From Bifidobacteriaceae bacterium (GTDB taxonomy: Bacteria; Actinomycetota; Actinomycetes; Actinomycetales; WQXJ01): a stretch of 10,628 bases of DNA. The translations under genes and the position numbers were made by a program. The notes under the pieces are model-generated. The model saw only the letters and a program-made list of their open reading frames with translations, made no database searches and had not been told where the DNA came from. This document shows positions 6,523 to 10,628 of the stretch, piece after piece (the stretch's first letter is position 1; each line of letters opens with the position of its first letter). The DNA lies in the NCBI GenBank assembly GCA_031272565.1, contig JAISTN010000073.1, forward strand, positions 1-10,628. Reading direction: 5' to 3'.

Positions 6523-7650
6523 TCAGGGAGCCAGGCGGGCGGCCGCCTCGGCGATTTGCTGGTCGCTGCCGGTCAGGGCAATCCGGACGTGTTGCGCCCC
6601 CGCCTCACCATAGAAGGTGCCGGGTGCCACCAGGATGCCCAGGTCTGCCAGGGCGGCCACGGTGGCCCAGGCGTCCTGCCGGTCGGCCGTGGTCACCCAG
6701 AGGTAGAGCCCGGCTTGGGAGCCTTCGATGGCAAGGCCGGCCTCCGTCAGGGCCGCCGCCAAGACCCGCCGCCGCCGGCCGTAGAGCTGGCGCTGGGCGG
6801 CCACGTGGGCGCCATCGGCCAAGGCCGCCACGGCCGCCGCCTGTACCGGGCCGGGCATCATCATGCCCATGTGTTTGCGAACGGCGGCCAGGCGCTTGAT
6901 CAGTGCCGGATCGCCCGCCACCCAGGCCGCCCGGTAGCCGGCCGCGTTCGATTGTTTGGACAGCGAATAGAGGGCCAGCAAGCCGGCCAGGTCGCCGCCG
7001 GTGGCCCGCGGGTCCAGCAGCGAGGGCACCCCCTGCGTCACCCACGGTTCGGCCCAGGGCAAGGCGGCGTAGCATTCGTCGGCCGCCACCACCGCGCCGT
7101 GTTGGCGCGCCCAGGCCACCACCGCGGTCAGTTCGTCCACCCCCAGGACGGCGCCGTGGGGGTTGGCCGGCGAGTTGACCCAAACCAGTTTGACCCGCGC
7201 CGCGACGTCCGGCGGCAGGCCATCCAGGTGGGCGCAGGGCCACGGTGTTGCCCCCGCCAGGCGCGCCCCCAGGTCATAGGTGGGGTAGGCGATGTGTGGG
7301 TGCACCACCACGTCACCGGGCCCCAGGCCCAGCAGCGACGGCAGCAGCGCCACCATTTCCTTGGAACCCAAGGTGGGCAGGACGCCATCGGGCGTCAGGC
7401 CCGTCACCCCCCGGGCCTGCTCGTAGTGATGCACGATGGCGCCGCGCAACGCCGGGCTGCCAATGGTGGCCGGGTAGCCGGGTGAATCGGCGGCGGCCAC
7501 CAGGGCCTGTTGCAACACCGGTGGGGTCGGGTCGACCGGCGTCCCCACCGACAGGTCGATCAGCCCACCGGGGTGAGCCGCGGCCTGTGCCTTATAGGGT
7601 TCCAGCAGGTCCCAGGGAAAGACCGGTAGCGCGCCCAGGTCGAAACCCAT
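6523..7650 (-). CDS. dapC: N-succinyldiaminopimelate aminotransferase (DapC), class I/II PLP enzyme
   Basis: DapC makes N-succinyl-LL-DAP from N-succinyl-2-amino-6-ketopimelate using glutamate, between DapD and DapE. The 375-residue protein has the class I aminotransferase order. It starts with the substrate-side N-terminus LPVFPWDLLEPYK, then LSVGTPVDPTP and the cofactor-phosphate region LGSKEMVALLP (94-104). AYPTYDLGA (121-129), NSPANPHG (159-166, N163), AADECYA (D191, Y194) and SLSKQSNAAGYR (K232, Schiff-base lysine) follow. The C-terminal HVRIALTG carries the arginine that holds the substrate carboxylate. It starts 9 bases after the ferredoxin stop, an arrangement also known in mycobacteria. 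The ribosome site is weak, so coupling to fdxA is likely. A related aminotransferase specificity is the alternative, but the fdx neighbour and dapD/dapE nearby favour DapC. Confidence 0.9.
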   Translation of the reverse strand: MGFDLGALPVFPWDLLEPYKAQAAAHPGGLIDLSVGTPVDPTPPVLQQALVAAADSPGYPATIGSPALRGAIVHHYEQARGVTGLTPDGVLPTLGSKEMVALLPSLLGLGPGDVVVHPHIAYPTYDLGARLAGATPWPCAHLDGLPPDVAARVKLVWVNSPANPHGAVLGVDELTAVVAWARQHGAVVAADECYAALPWAEPWVTQGVPSLLDPRATGGDLAGLLALYSLSKQSNAAGYRAAWVAGDPALIKRLAAVRKHMGMMMPGPVQAAAVAALADGAHVAAQRQLYGRRRRVLAAALTEAGLAIEGSQAGLYLWVTTADRQDAWATVAALADLGILVAPGTFYGEAGAQHVRIALTGSDQQIAEAAARLAP

Positions 7651-7659
7651 GGGGGCGGT

Positions 7660-7977
7660 TCAGCCCTGGGGCGGCCAGGCGGTCACGGCCGGCGGGTCGA
7701 AGTCTTGTTCGCCCAGGCGCGAGGCGCCGCCCGGCGAACCGAGCGTGTCGAAGAACTCCCGGTTGATGGCCGTGAACTGGGCCCACTCTTCCGGTAGGTC
7801 GTCTTCGTAGAAGATGGCCTGGGTGGGGCAGACGGACTCGCAGGCGCCGCAGTCCACGCACTCGTCGGGATGGATGTAAAGGGAACGGACGCCTTCATAG
7901 ATGCAGTCGACGGGGCATTCGTCCACGCAAGCCCTGTCTTTCACATCGATGCACGGCCCGGCAATAACGTAGGTCAC
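7660..7977 (-). CDS. fdxA: 7Fe ferredoxin ([3Fe-4S][4Fe-4S], FdxA/FdxC type)
   Basis: This small cytoplasmic electron carrier has 105 residues. Cysteines at 9, 17, 21, 25, 40, 43, 46 and 50 reproduce, shifted by one, the spacing of Azotobacter ferredoxin I (8, 16, 20, 24, 39, 42, 45, 49). By that comparison C9, C17 and C50 bind the 3Fe-4S cluster and C21, C40, C43 and C46 the 4Fe-4S cluster. The acidic C-terminal extension DLPEEWAQFTAINREFF is typical of the actinobacterial and Azotobacter long form. The start is the GTG at 7975-7977, giving MTYVIAGPC. It is followed after 9 bases by dapC. In M. tuberculosis the equivalent neighbour is called fdxC. The redox partner is not evident here. Confidence 0.95.
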   Translation of the reverse strand: MTYVIAGPCIDVKDRACVDECPVDCIYEGVRSLYIHPDECVDCGACESVCPTQAIFYEDDLPEEWAQFTAINREFFDTLGSPGGASRLGEQDFDPPAVTAWPPQG

Positions 7978-7991
7978 CCCCCTAGCTTATA
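7978..7991 (-). promoter_or_regulatory. Candidate -10 of fdxA-dapC, probably leaderless
   Basis: On the minus strand TATAAG (7986-7991) overlaps TAAGCT (7984-7989). The second fits TAnnnT and would place transcription start exactly on the G of the fdxA GTG. The only G-rich stretch (AGGGGG) touches the start codon, too close for a normal ribosome site, which also favours a leaderless message. No -35 is clear. Confidence 0.4.
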
Positions 7992-8065
7992 GGCACCGTC
8001 GCGGCGACCCCACGCCCACCCTGGTTCGCGCCGTCGCTCTGCCCCAGGGAGATGTGAACCGCCTC

Positions 8066-8320
8066 TTAGTAGTGGTACCGGGCCTGGTGGATAGTGATGG
8101 CACCATCAGCCACTTCGTAAACCAGGCGGTGAACGTCGGTGATGCGGCGAGACCACAGGCCGCTGTACTCGCCTACGAGCGGCTCAGGCTTGCCCAGTCT
8201 CACGAAGGGCGTCCGGGTGGCGCTCTGGATCAGCCGGTTGACACGCTTCAGCATGGCGCGGTCCGATTCGGCCCAGTGGCTGTAGTCTTCCCAGCCCTGA
8301 GCGGTGAACACAAGGTTCAT
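8066..8320 (-). CDS. yoeB: YoeB-family toxin (RelE superfamily ribosome-dependent mRNA interferase)
   Basis: YoeB binds the ribosome A site and cuts mRNA, halting translation unless held by its antitoxin. The 84-residue product has the length of E. coli YoeB and the same active-site numbering. E46 sits in GKPEPL, R65 in DVHRLVY, and H83-Y84 form the C-terminal end (ARYHY). The central LVGEYSGLWSRRITDVHRLVY stretch is diagnostic of Txe/YoeB. The ATG at 8318-8320 lies 6 bases after the antitoxin stop, so the two are coupled in the usual antitoxin-first order. All catalytic residues are present, so the toxin is probably active. Confidence 0.95.
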   Translation of the reverse strand: MNLVFTAQGWEDYSHWAESDRAMLKRVNRLIQSATRTPFVRLGKPEPLVGEYSGLWSRRITDVHRLVYEVADGAITIHQARYHY

Positions 8321-8326
8321 GCCGGA

Positions 8327-8578
8327 TCACTCCGGGGCAATCAAGTCGTGGCGCTCCACCTCGCCGCGGCGAGCAGCCTCAACCGATTCGCGCAGGCGCC
8401 GGGCGTTGGCCGGCGAAGCCAGCAGATAGGCCGTCTCCCGCCACGAGCGGTATGTCGCCTCCGACATCAAGACGGCGTTGCCATGCTTCGAGACGATTTC
8501 CACCACGTCCTGGTCATCGTTGACCCGCTTGATCAACGGGAACAGTTCCCGGCGAGCCTGACTTGCTGTGATGGCCAC
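8327..8578 (-). CDS. yefM: YefM/Phd-family antitoxin
   Basis: This antitoxin neutralises YoeB and represses its own operon. The protein is 83 residues from the GTG at 8576-8578, giving MAITASQARRELFPLIKRVN, the standard YefM DNA-binding and dimerisation start. It continues with VEIVSKHGNAVLMSEATYRSWRET-like features (V28-E53 region) and a charged C-terminal toxin-binding tail. The frame is open further upstream. I reject that because AAGGAGG (8588-8594) lies about 9 bases before this GTG and homologues start here. An ATG just upstream is out of frame. The operator for autoregulation is directly upstream at 8598-8629. Confidence 0.93.
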   Translation of the reverse strand: MAITASQARRELFPLIKRVNDDQDVVEIVSKHGNAVLMSEATYRSWRETAYLLASPANARRLRESVEAARRGEVERHDLIAPE

Positions 8579-8985
8579 CGGGCATCGCCTCCTTGTCTTG
8601 GTACTGGTACCAAATATGGTACTGCTACCCGTCCCTGCCGTCATCTGGTTCTGACATTTCTGGTTCTCACTCGGTGGCTCCCGGTTCCACCATAGAAGCG
8701 ACCACTGACGTTCTGACCCACGGCAACCCACAGGGAAGTCCCGCTGGCCATTGACATCAGCTTGATGATTTGACTCAGGCTGCTGCCAGGCCAGGCCGGG
8801 GCAAGATCCAGTCCTTGGCCTGCGGCGTCATTAGCCAATAACCGGCTGGCAACCCACGCTAAACCCCTGCGTGCGAGTGTCAGTCCTGTCGAAAGGTCAG
8901 GCAGCCCCAGGCCCGTGCCCCGCACCTTCCCCGGACCCAGGGTTGTTTGCTCCTTCAAGCCCCCCAAGCAAAGGAGTGTCCCTAC
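8579..8985. other. 407-base region between antitoxin and exported protein, no recognisable gene
   Basis: Next to yefM lies the operator (8598-8629). Beyond it TCTGGTTCT occurs twice (8644-8652, 8659-8667) with a 15-base period. A perfect TTGACA is at 8751-8756 but has no matching -10 at the usual distance. A minus-strand open frame at 8641-8967 has no recognisable motif and no ribosome site. The last part holds AAGGAG (8971-8976), the ribosome site of the exported protein. I see no RNA gene. Confidence 0.6.
8598..8629 (-). promoter_or_regulatory. YefM-YoeB operator: two tandem palindromes
   Basis: TTGGTAC-TG-GTACCAA (8598-8613) is a perfect dyad. Its core GGTACTGGTACC (8600-8611) recurs as GGTACTGCTACC at 8618-8629 with one change, 18 bases away. 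The pair lies immediately upstream of the antitoxin ribosome site, where the autorepressor binds in known yefM operons. E. coli yefM also has a long and a short palindrome, though with a TGTACA core. The A/T-rich centre between the sites (minus-strand CATATT, 8613-8618) may be the -10. Confidence 0.75.
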
Positions 8986-9509
8986 ATGATCAAGTCAACC
9001 AAGCCGCGCCCGGCCAAGACCCTGACCCGCGCCATCGCCTTCGGCCTGCTGCTGACAGGCGCACTGGTGATCGCCCCCCCAAAGGCGAGGTAGCTGACGC
9101 CGCCTCGTCAACCGACGCCTACTGCAAGGCTCGCCTCAGAGTCGGTGCGTCAGGCGGCCAGTCCTTCATCACCGGGGTTTATGTGCCCCTCAAGGCGGCT
9201 CAGAACCTGGTGTCCTACCGGAACTGCCTGATCGGAGCGGGATACACCGCCAAGAACAACGCTACGTTGGTGTTGCAGGAAGCGATTAAGTACTGTTACT
9301 GGGAAAACCCTGGGCCACTGGACGGAGTCTTCGGAGTGAACACACAGTATGCCCTTCGCAAGGTCCAGGCCTATTATGCTGGCACCAACCCGGATGGAAT
9401 CTACGGCCCGATTACCCACAATGCCATGTTGTTTTGGAGCGGCCAGGGTACTGACTACAAGCCATCGCAGCCCCAGTATTGGTGTGCCCACGACTACGTC
9501 ACGTACTGA
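8986..9509 (+). CDS. Exported peptidoglycan-binding (PG_binding_1) protein, signal peptide and mature domain in different frames
   Basis: An ATG at 8986 with AAGGAG 9 bases upstream opens a clear signal peptide: basic MIKSTKPRPAKTLTR, then hydrophobic AIAFGLLLTGALVIA. That frame stops at the TAG at 9091-9093. The mature domain continues in the -1 frame from the C7 tract at 9074-9080 to the TGA at 9507-9509. With one extra C the product would be 174 residues, with a signal-peptidase site near VADA-A (about 39). The mature part has four cysteines (47, 81, 104, 167). Its core PLDGVFGVNTQYALRKVQ and PDGIYGPITHNAM (about 95-150) matches PG_binding_1, a three-helix peptidoglycan-binding module. The frame change may be a mutation, a sequencing error in the C-run, phase variation, or programmed slippage at C-CCA-AAG. 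No catalytic domain is present. The next gene, a lipoprotein, starts 29 bases on. Confidence 0.75.
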
Positions 9510-9538
9510 GAACGTCGAACTCGAGGAATGATGCCCTG

Positions 9539-10628
9539 ATGTGTAGCCGCTTCGCTTGTGGAGCAGTGGGCGCGTACCACTGCCGGTCTCGCCGTGCCAT
9601 GGCACTTGCCGTGGTACTTGCGGCAGCCATGGCCGGGTGTACGCCACCGGACACGACTGGGACAGCAACCACTGGTGGATCCGGGGTTGGGGTCAGCCAC
9701 GACCAGTCGAGCCGGGCGTCTGAGCTAGCAGCATCTTTAGCCCAGCAGCTTGGGGGCCCAGCGGCGACGACGGTGACTGTGCTCCCGGACTCTCCTTTCG
9801 CCGAGTATCTCGCTATCTATCAGACTGTGCTCGAGTTGGACAGTTACGATTCAGACCGGTGGGCAGAATGGTATGACGCGGTCGAAAATGACCTGCAGGT
9901 GTGCATGGCCGGGGCGGGCTTCGAATACTACCCACTAAAGTACGTGGATGCCGTCACCGACGGTAGTTCGATACTGACGGCCGACGGCCTCGACTTGTTG
10001 CACGTTCCTGACCTCGCAGACGACAGAAGCGTCGTAGAGCAGTGGGGCTACGGACTGGACGAGGTGTTTTATCCCAGCCTGGACCTGGGGAGCGAGGAGG
10101 CGTCCAGGATTGAGCAGGCGAACGCTCCGAATGAGGCCTACCGAGCGTCCCTGAGCGTGGAAGCTCAGGCTGCATATGACTTGGCGATGGACGGCCCCGG
10201 CACCGAAGGTGAGCAGACTGAGGGTTGTTCGGCGCGGGCTTACGCGGCTCACCCGGAGCCGACGCCCGCTTCTCGGCCATTCGATGAGGCCTACTACGGG
10301 CTCAAGGCTGGGATGATGAAGATCCAGTGGTGGGAGGTTGGGGATGACCCGCGGGTGGTGCAGGCCGGCGCGGACTGGAATCAGTGCATGCTGCGGGCGG
10401 GGTATGACGTGTCGCCGTGGGTCATGGAGCAGACGATGATCACGTTCAACCACTACGCGAGCCCCTATGTTGCGTGGACTCTGGCTGCGAGCACCCAACC
10501 GGATGGGAGCCAGTGGGAGGAGGGTGATCTGTGGGGTTTGCAGGCGTCGGAGCCTCAGGTCAGGATCGCTTTGGCTGATTTCGATTGCCGGGTGGAGACG
10601 GATTATGAGGCCCGTGTGTTGGCGGTCC
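9539..10628 (+). CDS. Putative lipoprotein with CMxxxG(F/Y) motifs, 3' end outside the window
   Basis: From the ATG at 9539 a frame stays open for 363 codons to the window edge. GAGGA about 10 bases upstream is a fair ribosome site. The start gives a basic segment (HCRSRR), a hydrophobic stretch (ALAVVLAAAMAG) and C34 in MAGC, an acceptable lipobox, so a membrane lipoprotein is likely. A start at 9599 would lose the basic segment. The mature protein has VCMAGAGFEY (C122), NEAYRASLSVEAQAAYDLA (198-216), NQCMLRAGYDV (C283) and IALADFDCRVETDY (343-356). These motifs recall uncharacterised actinobacterial lipoproteins, sometimes encoded near peptidoglycan-binding or ABC-export proteins. Function is unknown. 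Codon use includes rare TTA (9737), CTA, ATA and AGA and many T-ending codons, unlike the metabolic genes to the left, suggesting transfer. Confidence 0.8.
   Translation, partial: MCSRFACGAVGAYHCRSRRAMALAVVLAAAMAGCTPPDTTGTATTGGSGVGVSHDQSSRASELAASLAQQLGGPAATTVTVLPDSPFAEYLAIYQTVLELDSYDSDRWAEWYDAVENDLQVCMAGAGFEYYPLKYVDAVTDGSSILTADGLDLLHVPDLADDRSVVEQWGYGLDEVFYPSLDLGSEEASRIEQANAPNEAYRASLSVEAQAAYDLAMDGPGTEGEQTEGCSARAYAAHPEPTPASRPFDEAYYGLKAGMMKIQWWEVGDDPRVVQAGADWNQCMLRAGYDVSPWVMEQTMITFNHYASPYVAWTLAASTQPDGSQWEEGDLWGLQASEPQVRIALADFDCRVETDYEARVLAV

Noticed and set aside
8641..8967. 108-codon minus-strand open frame upstream of yefM
   Set aside because: No ribosome site, recognisable motif or biased codon pattern. 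It may be chance or a decayed fragment.
8871..9071. GTG start at 8871 as the true start of the peptidoglycan-binding protein
   Set aside because: That frame gives a Pro/Arg-rich N-terminus without a signal peptide. The ATG at 8986 has a strong ribosome site and a clear signal peptide in the other frame.
9935..10498. 187-codon minus-strand open frame
   Set aside because: It is antisense to the lipoprotein frame, which has a lipobox and conserved motifs.
1..10628. CRISPR array, prophage genes or transposase
   Set aside because: No regularly spaced repeats and no phage or transposase motifs were found on either strand.

Overview
This is a high-GC window of actinobacterial type (Actinomycetota). 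The base composition, the actinobacterial form of DapD, the succinylase-branch diaminopimelate (DAP) genes, a 7Fe ferredoxin next to DapC, and leaderless-looking starts all point that way. I cannot place it to genus.

Left and centre (1-7977) are mostly core metabolism. A fragment on the minus strand at the left edge may be the start of a LOG/TIGR00730-type gene. It lies 4 bases behind dapE (minus). dapE diverges from dapD (plus) across a short shared promoter region. dapD overlaps by four bases a gene for a membrane-anchored, lysozyme-like protein. After a 319-base gap with inverted repeats and a hairpin-rich leader come two translationally coupled TIM-barrel amidohydrolase-like genes. The first keeps its metal ligands and the second has lost nearly all of them. 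A convergent hairpin cluster separates these from gltA (citrate synthase, minus). Upstream of gltA on the same strand is the fdxA-dapC pair. With dapD, dapC and dapE all present, the window holds the three consecutive succinylase-branch steps (acylation, transamination, deacylation) that make LL-DAP for lysine and peptidoglycan.

The right side (8066-10628) looks accessory. It holds a YefM-YoeB toxin-antitoxin pair with a clear double operator, then a 407-base stretch with no recognisable gene. Next is a small exported peptidoglycan-binding protein whose signal peptide and mature domain are in different frames. The shift falls at a C7 tract that also forms a C-CCA-AAG heptamer. Last is the 5' part of a lipoprotein with repeated CMxxxG(F/Y) motifs, whose codon use is less GC-biased than the metabolic genes. 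The window ends inside it.

The points most worth a second look are the frameshifted exported protein, the intact/degenerate amidohydrolase pair with its structured leader, and the 158-base inverted-repeat unit before that pair. Everything here comes from reading the sequence. No database search was run.
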